NCBI GenBank assembly: GCA_963728875.1
Contig: CAVSLJ010000001.1
Span: 930,001 to 994,000 of the forward strand
Source of the DNA: DASUPK01 sp963728875
Lineage (GTDB): Bacteria > Actinomycetota > Thermoleophilia > Solirubrobacterales > 70-9
Direction: 5' to 3'
Length of the DNA stretch: 64,000 bases
Position 1 is the stretch's first letter; each line of letters begins with the position of its first letter. A program made the position numbers and the translations under genes. This document shows positions 15,801 through 23,322 of the stretch, piece after piece. The notes beneath the pieces are model-generated. The model saw nothing but the letters and a program-made list of their open reading frames with translations, was not told where the DNA came from and searched no databases.

Positions 15801-17165
15801 ATGACTTTCGGACGGCGCCTGGCGCTCTTTTTCGTCTTGATCGCGATCGTGCCTGCTGCGGCGCTGGTCAGCATCCTGCTGCTGATCGGGAACGATTCGC
15901 AGCAGGGGAAGGCAGACGCCCGCCTCGCCGCGGGCCTGCGGACGGCCGTCTCGATCTACAACGAGCGCGCCGCCGCCGCGACCCCCCAGGCCCGCCATCT
16001 CGCCGGCAGCCCGGAGCTGGCGGCGGCGCTCAGGTCGGGCGACGCGGCCGCCCTGCGGGCGGTTGCAGCGGGTACCGTCGACGAGCCCGGAGTGGTGAGT
16101 GTCGAGATCCTGGACAACGCCGGGCGCGAGCTGGCATCGGCCGGGCCGGCCGATGCGGTCGCGTTCGCCGGGGTCGGGTTGACCGAGCTGGCGCGGCCGG
16201 TTGGAACGCTGCGCCTCTCCACCACGTCCGCCGGGCAGTACGCCGCGGCTGTACGTCGCCTGACCGGTCAGCAGGTCCTGCTGCGCCGAGGGGGCGCGAC
16301 CGTGGCATCCACGGTGTCGCCCCCGTCCACCACCCTCGAGCCGGACCAGACCGCCGACGTGACCGCCGGCAGCGCCAGCTACCGGGCCCACGCGACCACC
16401 CTCGACACGAGCGATGGGCTCACCCTGACGCTGCTCGGCCCGCCGAAATCCGGTGGTTTCCTCGGGATCGGCGCTCCCGCCCTCGCGATCGTCGTGGGGT
16501 TCCTTTTGCTCGCGGTCGGTCTCGCCTGGAGCCTGGCGCGAACGCTAACCCGGTTGCACATGCGCGTCGAGCAGCAGGCGGTGACCGACCCGCTGACCGG
16601 TTTGTGGAACCGCCGCCACATGTCGGAGGCGCTCGAGCGGGAGGTGGACCGCGCACTCCGCTTCGGGCACCCGATCTCGCTGATCATCCTCGACGTCGAC
16701 GACTTCAAGCAGATCAACGACCGGGAGGGGCACCCGCAGGGCGACCTCGTGCTCGAGAGCGTGGCCGACGTGGTTCGCGAGGGCACGCGGTTGATCGATG
16801 TGGCCGCCCGCTACGGAGGGGACGAGCTCGCGGTGGTCCTCGTCGAGACCGACCGCGAGGGGGCCCTGATCCTGGGAGAGCGGCTGGCCGACCGGATGCG
16901 GGCGACCAAGGTTCCGAGGCGTGAAGGCGGATCGATGGGAGTCACGATCAGCCTGGGCGTGGCGACGATTCCAGACTCGGCTGCGGACCTCGATTCCCTG
17001 GTTGATGCCGCCGACCGCGCCCTGCTGAGAGCGAAGCGCGCGGGCAAGAATCAGATCCGCGCCGCGCCCGCAACGAGGCTCGCTGGAGGACCCGGCGAGG
17101 GCCCGCTGGAGCGCGGCAGGCGTCGTTTCGTGCCCGAGCGACGCGCGGAACGCAAAGGGCCGTAA
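15801..17165 (+). CDS. Membrane diguanylate cyclase with extracytoplasmic sensor region
   Basis: This 454-residue protein has a first helix at about 10-30, an extracytoplasmic sensor region (about 35-225), a second helix at 226-246 and a short linker. The GGDEF domain (about 258-425) follows. The signature reads GGDEL (339-343), with Leu in place of Phe. The inhibitory I-site RxxD is present as RLID (330-333), exactly five residues before it. DVDDFKQINDREGHPQGD supplies the metal- and GTP-binding residues. It is predicted to make cyclic di-GMP from two GTP in response to an external signal. No EAL or receiver domain is present. Confidence 0.88.
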   Translation: MTFGRRLALFFVLIAIVPAAALVSILLLIGNDSQQGKADARLAAGLRTAVSIYNERAAAATPQARHLAGSPELAAALRSGDAAALRAVAAGTVDEPGVVSVEILDNAGRELASAGPADAVAFAGVGLTELARPVGTLRLSTTSAGQYAAAVRRLTGQQVLLRRGGATVASTVSPPSTTLEPDQTADVTAGSASYRAHATTLDTSDGLTLTLLGPPKSGGFLGIGAPALAIVVGFLLLAVGLAWSLARTLTRLHMRVEQQAVTDPLTGLWNRRHMSEALEREVDRALRFGHPISLIILDVDDFKQINDREGHPQGDLVLESVADVVREGTRLIDVAARYGGDELAVVLVETDREGALILGERLADRMRATKVPRREGGSMGVTISLGVATIPDSAADLDSLVDAADRALLRAKRAGKNQIRAAPATRLAGGPGEGPLERGRRRFVPERRAERKGP

Positions 17166-17264
17166 ATTGGTCGCTCCAGTGCAGGGTCCAGGCGACGATC
17201 CAGCTATCACATGTGCCCTGCAGCGCCTAAGCTTTGACCCCTCGAGGCGGTCAGACCGCGCATC

Positions 17265-18500
17265 ATGGGAATACTCGACGACGCGATTCGCGAACACCTC
17301 GATCTGAAGCGCAAGCACGGCGCCCACGACGCCGACCTGCGAGAGATCGAGGACGAGGCGTTCGGATCTACCGACCGTCCCGATCCGTTTGCCGCGAACG
17401 AGCTCTTCAACGAGGTTTCTGCCGCGGGCACGGCCGAGGCGGAGGCCCCCGGCGAGCCCGACGTCGGAGGAGAGGAGCCCACCCGGCTCGTCGAGCCCGA
17501 GGCGCTTCGCCCCTCCGAGCCGCCGAGCGTGGATGAACCGAGCGTGGAGGAACTGAGCGAGCCGATCAGCCCGCCCGAGGGCGTCAGCCAGATTCCCGGC
17601 CAGGTCGAGCTGCCCGGGCAGGATGAGATTCCCGGGCAGGAGCGGCTCGAGGATCCACTCGAGGGCTACCAGCGCTCGATCGAGCCGGAGCCGGAGAGGG
17701 AGCCGGAGCCGGAGAGGGAGGCCGAGCCGTTCGATGCGCCGGAGCCGTCCGAGTCGCTCGAGGACCTGATCGCCGAGGAGGAGCCGTTCCCGGAGGACAC
17801 CGCCGCGCCGCACGCCGCGCCGCACGAGGACACCCTGGAGCCTCCGGCGACACCCGAGCCTCCGGCGACACCCGAGCCTCCGGTGGCGCCCGAGCCCCCG
17901 GCGGCGGCTGAGCCCGAGCAGCCAGAGGAGCCGGCTTCCGAGCCGGAGAACTTCGTTCCCGATCCCCCGCCGCCACCGCCGGACACCGGTCCGGAGCCAC
18001 CGGGCAGGGCCCGCGGCCGGGTCGACGTCCCGACCCAGGAGCACCCGCCGCCGGGCGATACCGGTGGCCTGCCGCCGCTGCCGTCCGAGGAGCCCGGGCT
18101 CGAGCCGCCGTCCGGCGAGGAGCCTCTCCCCGAGCCGGAGCCCTTCGCCGAGGAGCCTTCCGATGAGTCAGGCGGTCCCGCGCTCTACGACTTCGAGACC
18201 GACGAGGAGCCCCTGACGCCATCGTCCGCGCCTGCGGACGATGACGACGACTTCGAGGCGCTCGGGCCCGCCGAGGAGGAGGCGCCCTATCTCGACGAGG
18301 AGGAGCCCTACGCCGAGGAGCCGGTCTCCGGCTCCGAGCCGCCGCCCGATGAGCCGAGGACCGAGGTCAAGCCGGCGCTCGAGGACGAGGAGGTCTACGA
18401 GGGCGGCTCGCCCGACCCCGAGGAGACCTACGAGGAGGACGAGGGAGAGGGCCTGTGGTTCGAGAAGGGCCCTCCAAAGGACTTCGACTTCGACGAATGA
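17265..18500 (+). CDS. Acidic, proline-rich disordered protein with conserved N-terminus
   Basis: This 411-residue protein starts with a helical, charged segment MGILDDAIREHLDLKRKHGA, a start I associate with actinobacterial proteins of unknown role. The rest is almost entirely Glu, Pro, Asp, Ala and Gly with short repeats: IPGQxELPGQ, EPEREPEPERE, EPPATP units and poly-Asp/Glu runs. It has no membrane segment, signal or catalytic motif. The tail ends GLWFEKGPPKDFDFDE, which could be a short linear binding motif. It may be a cytoplasmic scaffold or charge-rich spacer; function is unknown. It is convergent with the glutamate dehydrogenase gene. Confidence 0.7.
   Translation: MGILDDAIREHLDLKRKHGAHDADLREIEDEAFGSTDRPDPFAANELFNEVSAAGTAEAEAPGEPDVGGEEPTRLVEPEALRPSEPPSVDEPSVEELSEPISPPEGVSQIPGQVELPGQDEIPGQERLEDPLEGYQRSIEPEPEREPEPEREAEPFDAPEPSESLEDLIAEEEPFPEDTAAPHAAPHEDTLEPPATPEPPATPEPPVAPEPPAAAEPEQPEEPASEPENFVPDPPPPPPDTGPEPPGRARGRVDVPTQEHPPPGDTGGLPPLPSEEPGLEPPSGEEPLPEPEPFAEEPSDESGGPALYDFETDEEPLTPSSAPADDDDDFEALGPAEEEAPYLDEEEPYAEEPVSGSEPPPDEPRTEVKPALEDEEVYEGGSPDPEETYEEDEGEGLWFEKGPPKDFDFDE
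17841..17912 (+). repeat. Four tandem 18-base repeats inside the acidic protein gene
   Basis: Two identical 18-base units (17841-17858 and 17859-17876) are followed by two diverged units (17877-17894 and 17895-17912). They encode EPPATP, EPPATP, EPPVAP and EPPAAA. The in-frame length allows copy-number change without breaking the gene. Confidence 0.8.
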
Positions 18501-18503
18501 AAC

Positions 18504-18526
18504 GGGTCGCGCCAAAGGCGCGCCCT
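18504..18526. terminator. GC-rich hairpin between convergent genes
   Basis: CGCGCC-AAA-GGCGCG (18508-18522), flanked by further GG/CC pairs, lies between the stop of the acidic protein and the stop of glutamate dehydrogenase. There is no U-rich tract, so it is only a candidate terminator. Confidence 0.4.
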
Positions 18527-18530
18527 CGCA

Positions 18531-19895
18531 TCAAACGTAGCCGCGCGTGCGGCTCGCCTCGACCACTCTCTCGATTCCAAGCAGATAGGCGCCCTCGCGG
18601 AGCGAGAGGCGCTCCTCCTTGGCCCGTGCCGAGACGTCGCGGTAGGCGCGCCGCATCACGCCGCCGAGCTTGTCGTTGACCTCACGCTCGGACCAGCGGA
18701 AGTGCTGGAGGTTCTGGACCCACTCGAAGTAGGAGCAGACGACGCCGCCGGCATTGGCCATCACGTCCGGGATGACGTGGACGCCCTTCTCATGGAGGAT
18801 CTGGTCGGCCGCCGGCGTGGTGGGGCTGTTGGCGCCCTCGATGATCATCTTGGTGTTGATCCGGTCGGCGTTGTGCTCGTGGATCATTCCGCCGAGGGCC
18901 GCCGGGATCAGGACGTCGCACTCGATCGCGAGCAGATCGTCGGGGCTGATCACCTCGGTGCCGCGGAACTCGGTGAGCTTGCCGCCCTCTCGGATGTGCT
19001 TGGCGAGGTCGTCGGCGTCGATGCCCTCCTCGCTGTGGATCGCACCGGTTGCGTCGGAGGTCCCGATCATCCTGGCGCCCAGCTGCTGGAGGATGCGGGC
19101 GGCCCAGGAGCCGACGTTCCCGTACCCCTGCACGACGAAGGTGCAGTCCGCGGGAGTGAGGCCGATCTGGGGCGCCGCCTCCCGGAACATGTAGATGCAG
19201 CCCCTGCCGGTGGCCTGCTCACGTCCGTATGAGCCCTCCAGCGCGATCGGCTTGCCGGTGCAGATCGCCGGCGTGTGGCCGTGGAGCTTGCCGTACTCGT
19301 CCATCATCCACGCCATCGTCTGGGCGTTGGTGTTGACGTCCGGGGCGGGGATGTCGCGGGTCGGGCCGAGGACCTTCTGGATCTTGTCCATGAAGGAGCG
19401 CGTGATCGCCTGCAGCTCGGAGCGGTCGAGCTCCGTGGCGGGGCAGTTGATGCCGCCCTTCGCGCCGCCGAACGGGACGTTGGCGACGGCGGTCTTCCAG
19501 GTCATCAGCGACGCCAGGGCGCGGATCTCGTTGACGTCGACCTCCGGGTGGTACCGGATGCCGCCCTTGTACGGTCCGCGCGCGCCGTTGTGCTGGATCC
19601 GGTAGCCGGAAAAGGTGTGGACCCTGCCGTCGGAGAGCTTCACCGGGATCTGGACGGTGACCTCGCGGTAGGGAGTCCAGAAGACGGTGCGGATGTCGTC
19701 GGGAAGCTCTAGGCGCTCGACCGCGCGGTCGAAGTAGAAGCGGACGATGTCGAGGTTGGAGACCTCCGCACGCTGGGCGGGCTTGGCCTCGCCCGCGGCC
19801 GCCTTCTGCTCCTTGTGCTCGTCCACGGCGGTCGGGGACTTGTCGGTCTCCTCCCGGTGGCCGCCCGTCTGCGGGTCTTTGGCCTTGGTTGCCAT
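18531..19895 (-). CDS. Glu/Leu/Phe/Val dehydrogenase, probable glutamate dehydrogenase
   Basis: This 454-residue protein has an N-terminal extension of about 45 charged residues before the family core. The substrate-binding block GPYKGGIRYHPEVDVNEI and the catalytic-Lys motif PFGGAKGGI are intact. The cofactor-binding Rossmann segment is VQGYGNVGSWAARILQQLGA. Its length and the strong match to the GPYKGGIR type suggest glutamate dehydrogenase of the ~420-residue catabolic class, interconverting glutamate and 2-oxoglutarate. It stands alone; the nearest nitrogen gene is amt, about 5 kb away. A separate, shorter relative at 28357-29412 looks like the branched-chain enzyme. Confidence 0.9.
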   Translation of the reverse strand: MATKAKDPQTGGHREETDKSPTAVDEHKEQKAAAGEAKPAQRAEVSNLDIVRFYFDRAVERLELPDDIRTVFWTPYREVTVQIPVKLSDGRVHTFSGYRIQHNGARGPYKGGIRYHPEVDVNEIRALASLMTWKTAVANVPFGGAKGGINCPATELDRSELQAITRSFMDKIQKVLGPTRDIPAPDVNTNAQTMAWMMDEYGKLHGHTPAICTGKPIALEGSYGREQATGRGCIYMFREAAPQIGLTPADCTFVVQGYGNVGSWAARILQQLGARMIGTSDATGAIHSEEGIDADDLAKHIREGGKLTEFRGTEVISPDDLLAIECDVLIPAALGGMIHEHNADRINTKMIIEGANSPTTPAADQILHEKGVHVIPDVMANAGGVVCSYFEWVQNLQHFRWSEREVNDKLGGVMRRAYRDVSARAKEERLSLREGAYLLGIERVVEASRTRGYV

Positions 19896-19971
19896 CAGTC
19901 TTCCTGCGGCGATGGACGCCGGCCCGGCCAGTCTCTCACAGGGGCATTCACGAAGTTGCGCCTGCCCGTCC

Positions 19972-19977
19972 TACAAT
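19972..19977 (+). promoter_or_regulatory. -10 element of tRNA-Ala(TGC)
   Basis: TACAAT lies 11 bases before the tRNA 5' end, placing the start of transcription a few bases upstream of the mature tRNA. No strong -35 match is seen at the ideal distance. Confidence 0.45.
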
Positions 19978-19988
19978 CGGTCTCCCAC

Positions 19989-20061
19989 GGGGCCATAGCT
20001 CAGTTGGGAGAGCGCTTCGCTTGCACCGAAGAGGGCGCCGGTTCGAGTCCGGCTGGCTCCA
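19989..20061 (+). tRNA. tRNA-Ala (anticodon TGC)
   Basis: The acceptor GGGGCCA pairs with TGGCTCC and includes G3-U70. The D arm is GCTC/GAGC. The anticodon stem CTTCG/CGAAG holds CTTGCAC, so the anticodon is TGC. The T arm is GCCGG-TTCGAGT-CCGGC. The discriminator is A and CCA is not encoded. Bases 20000-20061 are also the antisense 3' end of a nuclease gene. Confidence 0.97.
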
Positions 20062-20494
20062 TCGAAGGCCTCTGGATCTCAGGGTCCAGATAATCAGCGG
20101 CGTAACGGATCCCGATCCGCTGGCAGTTGAGGGGTTCGGCTAGCCGGAGGCGGACGCTCGCCCGACCCGATCCCAATTCTTCCGCCGGCAGGTAGTAGCA
20201 ACGTTCCGTGTTCCTGTCGCAGACCGCGATCCAATCAACGGTTGATGCCGTGTAGTACTTCGTTCGTTTGACTTTCCCGTTCGTCAGTGAGTGGGATCGA
20301 GTTCGAACGATGATGAAAATGCCGTTGGACTCGGTGTATTTGACCTGCACGCGCTCGAGCTTGTCGCCGCGGCAGAGGATCAGATCGAAGTCGTTGTCCT
20401 CGCCGAACGGGATCGCGACGCGATATCCGCGCTCAATGAGGTCTGCGGCGACCTTGAGCTCTGCCAGATCTCCCTTTGTCTTCAGCGATGCCAT
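20000..20494 (-). CDS. PD-(D/E)XK endonuclease of the group I intron-associated (I-Ssp6803I-like) type
   Basis: The 164-residue protein opens MASLKTKGDLAELKVAADL. The acidic residue of motif I is in GDLAELK, motif II is EDNDFDLIL and motif III is the QVK of VQVKYTES. The long SHSLTNGKVKRTKYYTA block and the C-terminal RIGIRYAADYLDPE match solitary genes annotated as group I intron-associated endonucleases. No intron is present here. The last 20 or so residues (MEPAGLEPAPSSVQAKRSPN) are translated from the antisense strand of tRNA-Ala(TGC), and the stop lies in the tRNA D loop. Stretches of lower GC than neighbours hint at transfer. The frame is open to 20620, but the conserved start is the ATG at 20494. 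Confidence 0.8.
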   Translation of the reverse strand: MASLKTKGDLAELKVAADLIERGYRVAIPFGEDNDFDLILCRGDKLERVQVKYTESNGIFIIVRTRSHSLTNGKVKRTKYYTASTVDWIAVCDRNTERCYYLPAEELGSGRASVRLRLAEPLNCQRIGIRYAADYLDPEIQRPSMEPAGLEPAPSSVQAKRSPN

Positions 20495-20570
20495 CGCTAG
20501 GTCCAGCAGGGACCCTGAACGACGAAACGTGACGCTTGGGCATCGAAGGTGCCTCGCGTGTGACGAGGGG

Positions 20571-21092
20571 CTAGCGGGTTGGACCCGCCTGCGGGCCGGC
20601 GGCCGGCGGACCGGTTCCACCGCCGTCGGAGATATCCCTCATCACCTTGCGCTCGATCTCCTCGAGCTCGATGTCGAGTTGGCGGTCGGCGAGCATGCCG
20701 CGGAGTGCCCCGGTGATCGTCCGGGCCCACATCCGGCGGGCCACCGCGACATCCGTGTGCCCGGCTGAATCGGATTCGTACTCCGTCCACTCGACGCAGA
20801 CCTTCCTCTCGCCCGGGGCATCGTCGGGCAGCGGAGCGCCGTCCCCGTAGAGCACGATGCGCGCGGCCCAGCCGTCCGGGCAGAGCTCCTGCATCGCCTG
20901 GCGCGCCTGGCGCTCACGAAGCACCATGCTCTCCCGGCGGCGCTTGTACTTGCCGAGCAACAGCACCGTCGCGGTCAACAGGACGCAGGCCAGCACCGTC
21001 GCGCCGACGATCTCGACCGACACCCCCAGGCCCCCGCCGCCCTCGTCCTGCGGGCCGGTCTGCACGGCGAGGGTGTGAAGCACACCGAACAT
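20571..21092 (-). CDS. Single-pass membrane protein of unknown function
   Basis: The 173-residue protein has a short outside N-terminus and one membrane helix at about 26-46 (VEIVGATVLACVLLTATVLLL). A basic stop-transfer KYKRRR and a cytoplasmic helical domain follow, with a conserved-looking core CPDGWAARIVLYGDGAPLP and WTEYESDSAGHTDVAVARRMW. The end is Gly/Pro-rich. I recognise no family. It lies between the nuclease gene and a multi-pass membrane protein on the same strand, with a 53-base gap from the latter. Confidence 0.6.
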   Translation of the reverse strand: MFGVLHTLAVQTGPQDEGGGGLGVSVEIVGATVLACVLLTATVLLLGKYKRRRESMVLRERQARQAMQELCPDGWAARIVLYGDGAPLPDDAPGERKVCVEWTEYESDSAGHTDVAVARRMWARTITGALRGMLADRQLDIELEEIERKVMRDISDGGGTGPPAAGPQAGPTR

Positions 21093-21145
21093 CGATGCAA
21101 TTCATATACCCCTGCAGCCGAATCGCAAAGTCGTTGGAGGCCCCC

Positions 21146-22021
21146 TCAGGAGAACGCACAGGTGCTGACCAGCACGAGCAGGAGCGCAATCGGGCATCCG
21201 ACCAGGCTGATCAGGGCCGCGATCCACCTCCGCAGGATCAGGGCGCCGATGCCCGCGGCCATCCCGGCGATCGCCGCCACGGCCGTCACCGCGTCGATCG
21301 GATCGGTCCAGTGGGGCGGCCCTCCGCTCCCGCTGCAGCCCGGCTGGGCCAGGACGAAGCTGAGCGCGAGCGCGCAGGTGACAGCCGTGAGGGCAAGCGC
21401 CGTGGTTGCCAGCCACTGGGCCAGCTCCTCCATCCGCGAGCGCTTCGCCTGTCCTGCCGTGCCGATGTGAATCACCAGCTTGCCGACCTGCAGCACCCGT
21501 TCCCTGATCTCGTCGGACTGGCTCTGCACCGCCCAGCCCTCGGAGCGCCCGATCAGCGTGCCGGCAGCGGCCGCGACCAGCAGGACCACCGGCAGCATCA
21601 GCAGAGGCGCAGCCGTGGGCGACACGGCCATCCCGTCGGTGGAGACCAGAACCACAATCACCCCGATGCCGAACCAGACGCCGATCACCCCCAGGTTCGT
21701 GAAGATCCGCAGCCACTCGGTTCGCGGGTTGGTGCGCATGCTCCAGGCCGTCGCCACCGCCGCGATCGCGAGGATCGCGGACGCGTACAGCCAGGCGCGC
21801 GAGTCGTACTCGCGCTGCAGCGGCTCGGCCGCCCGCTCCCGAGCCACCCCCTCGCTCAGCTCGGCGTTGAAGCAGGCCGCCTGATCCGTCTCGCAGACCC
21901 GAGCGTGGAAATCGGGCACCCGCGACTCGGTGTGCGCGAGGTCGGTCCCGGCGACGATCACGATGAAGGCGCAGATCGCCACGCATCCGAACAGCGGTCT
22001 GCTTGACGAGCGCCACCGCAT
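21146..22021 (-). CDS. Multi-pass membrane protein of unknown function
   Basis: This protein of about 291 residues has hydrophobic segments near the start (FGCVAICAFIVIVAG) and at four to six later positions. A soluble stretch (about 30-80) contains two Cys residues (RVCETDQAACFN) and faces outside by prediction. A cytoplasmic helix contains VLQVGKLVIHIGTAGQAKRSRMEELAQW. I recognise no family. The ATG at 22021 starts 7 bases after the carboxypeptidase stop; an upstream ATG at 22054 in the same frame would overlap that gene. It probably shares the carboxypeptidase transcript. Confidence 0.6.
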   Translation of the reverse strand: MRWRSSSRPLFGCVAICAFIVIVAGTDLAHTESRVPDFHARVCETDQAACFNAELSEGVARERAAEPLQREYDSRAWLYASAILAIAAVATAWSMRTNPRTEWLRIFTNLGVIGVWFGIGVIVVLVSTDGMAVSPTAAPLLMLPVVLLVAAAAGTLIGRSEGWAVQSQSDEIRERVLQVGKLVIHIGTAGQAKRSRMEELAQWLATTALALTAVTCALALSFVLAQPGCSGSGGPPHWTDPIDAVTAVAAIAGMAAGIGALILRRWIAALISLVGCPIALLLVLVSTCAFS

Positions 22022-22028
22022 CCTGCGC

Positions 22029-23108
22029 CTAGCCGTCCGGCGGCGCCTTCGCACCGGGCGGAGCCGGCGCCGGTGCGGCCACTCCCTCCTCCTCGAACCC
22101 GGCCCGCAGCAGCGCCGGCACCTGGGTGATCGGGTCGGGCGAGTGGATCAGCACGACGCCGAGCTGGTGGCCGCCGAGCCGCGCCGTGGTCACGTAGCAA
22201 CGGCCCGCCGGGTCCGTGAAGCCCGTCTTCAGCCCGGTCACCTGCGCCTGGGGGAGACCGGGCAGCCCGCGCTGGAGGAAGTAATGGTTGTTGGAGAGGT
22301 AGAGATGCTTGCCCTTGATGGGGAAGTGCGGCTTGGCGTATCGCGTCTGCGCGATCTCGGCGATTCGCCGGTTGGCCAGGTCCGCGCGCGCCAGCTCGGC
22401 GAGATCCACCGGGCAGGAGTAGTTGTTGCGGTCGCGCAGCCCGTTCGGTGTCGAGTAGTGAGTGCACCGGAGCCCCATCTCCTCCGCCTGCCGGTTCATC
22501 CCCTTGACGAACCGGGGCACCGTCCCGCCGTCGTGCTCGGCGAGCGCCACCGCCGCGTCGTTCGCGGAGATCATGATCAGCGCCTGAAGCAACGGCTCGA
22601 GCGGCACCTTCTGACCGCGCGGCAGCAGCCCCGTGGCCGAGCCCGGGGTCTGCGCCGCCTTCCGGGTCACCAGCACGTGCTCCGAGGGCCTGTCCTGGTT
22701 CGCCACGATCAGCGCGGTCATCATCTTGGTCAGGCTGGCGATCGGGTGCTCGAGGCGCGGGTTCCTCTGCCAGAGGACCGCACCGCTCTTCAGGTCGAAC
22801 AGGATCCCGGCGGCCGGCGGGTGCTTGAATCGGTAGTGGACGGGCAGGGGGCCGGTCACCGGCAGCAGGGCGAAGCGAGAGATCGTGATCGTCCGGGTGA
22901 TGTCGGGCGGCACGGTCACCGTGGGCCGCTGCCGCGAGTTTCCCTGGGCGGGATCGACTCCGCCTTTCGAGACGGCGCCGCCGGTGCGGGCGGCCGTCGA
23001 GGCTGGTTCCTCGTCGCTGGTCCGTTCGGGCCAGATTGCGATCGCCACCACCGCGGTCGCCCCGAGGGCGAGCAGCACTCCGACGATGACGACGATCCGC
23101 TTAATCAT
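22029..23108 (-). CDS. D-alanyl-D-alanine carboxypeptidase (peptidase S11)
   Basis: This is a 359-residue penicillin-binding protein of the DacA/DacF type. It has an N-terminal anchor (MIKRIVVIVGVLLALGATAV), a low-complexity linker to about residue 70 and the S11 domain. All three active-site motifs are present: SLTK (S125, K128), SAN (181-183) and KTG (294-296). It trims the terminal D-Ala from peptidoglycan stem peptides outside the cell. No C-terminal amphipathic anchor is seen; the tail is Pro/Ala-rich. Its start overlaps the stop of the upstream small membrane gene by 8 bases. Confidence 0.92.
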   Translation of the reverse strand: MIKRIVVIVGVLLALGATAVVAIAIWPERTSDEEPASTAARTGGAVSKGGVDPAQGNSRQRPTVTVPPDITRTITISRFALLPVTGPLPVHYRFKHPPAAGILFDLKSGAVLWQRNPRLEHPIASLTKMMTALIVANQDRPSEHVLVTRKAAQTPGSATGLLPRGQKVPLEPLLQALIMISANDAAVALAEHDGGTVPRFVKGMNRQAEEMGLRCTHYSTPNGLRDRNNYSCPVDLAELARADLANRRIAEIAQTRYAKPHFPIKGKHLYLSNNHYFLQRGLPGLPQAQVTGLKTGFTDPAGRCYVTTARLGGHQLGVVLIHSPDPITQVPALLRAGFEEEGVAAPAPAPPGAKAPPDG

Positions 23109-23316
23109 CGGGAGGATTCCGCAGGGCGCCGATGAGTCCGGCGGCGATCATCCCGACGATCCCCAGCGACACCGCATAGAGGGCGATCGCCCCGATGTCG
23201 CCGTAGGTCCGCAGGCGAAGCCCGGTGTCCACGATCACGTAGACCGTGACCGCGGCGAAGAACCCGCAGAAGATCAGGCCGAGCAGCAGAAGAGCGTTCC
23301 GGAGATCGGGATTCAA
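23101..23316 (-). CDS. Small two-helix membrane protein
   Basis: The 71-residue protein has two hydrophobic helices (NALLLLGLIFCGFFAAVTVY and IALYAVSLGIVGMIAAGLIG) separated by a short basic loop. It has no known domain. Its stop overlaps the carboxypeptidase start, and it begins 6 bases after the rhomboid protease gene, so rhomboid, small protein and carboxypeptidase form one transcript. A role as an accessory subunit of either enzyme is possible, but inference only. Confidence 0.65.
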   Translation of the reverse strand: MNPDLRNALLLLGLIFCGFFAAVTVYVIVDTGLRLRTYGDIGAIALYAVSLGIVGMIAAGLIGALRNPPDD

Positions 23317-23322
23317 TTTGGC

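Noticed and set aside
17841..17912. CRISPR-like array
   Set aside because: The 18-base units are contiguous with no spacers and keep a coding frame.
17666..17986. Ser/Gly-rich minus-strand frame that looks like a repeat protein
   Set aside because: It is the antisense of the Glu/Pro-rich repeats in the acidic protein gene.
19815..20143. Short plus-strand frames running through tRNA-Ala(TGC) (AIAQLGERF-type translations)
   Set aside because: This is the well-known false translation of a tRNA gene.
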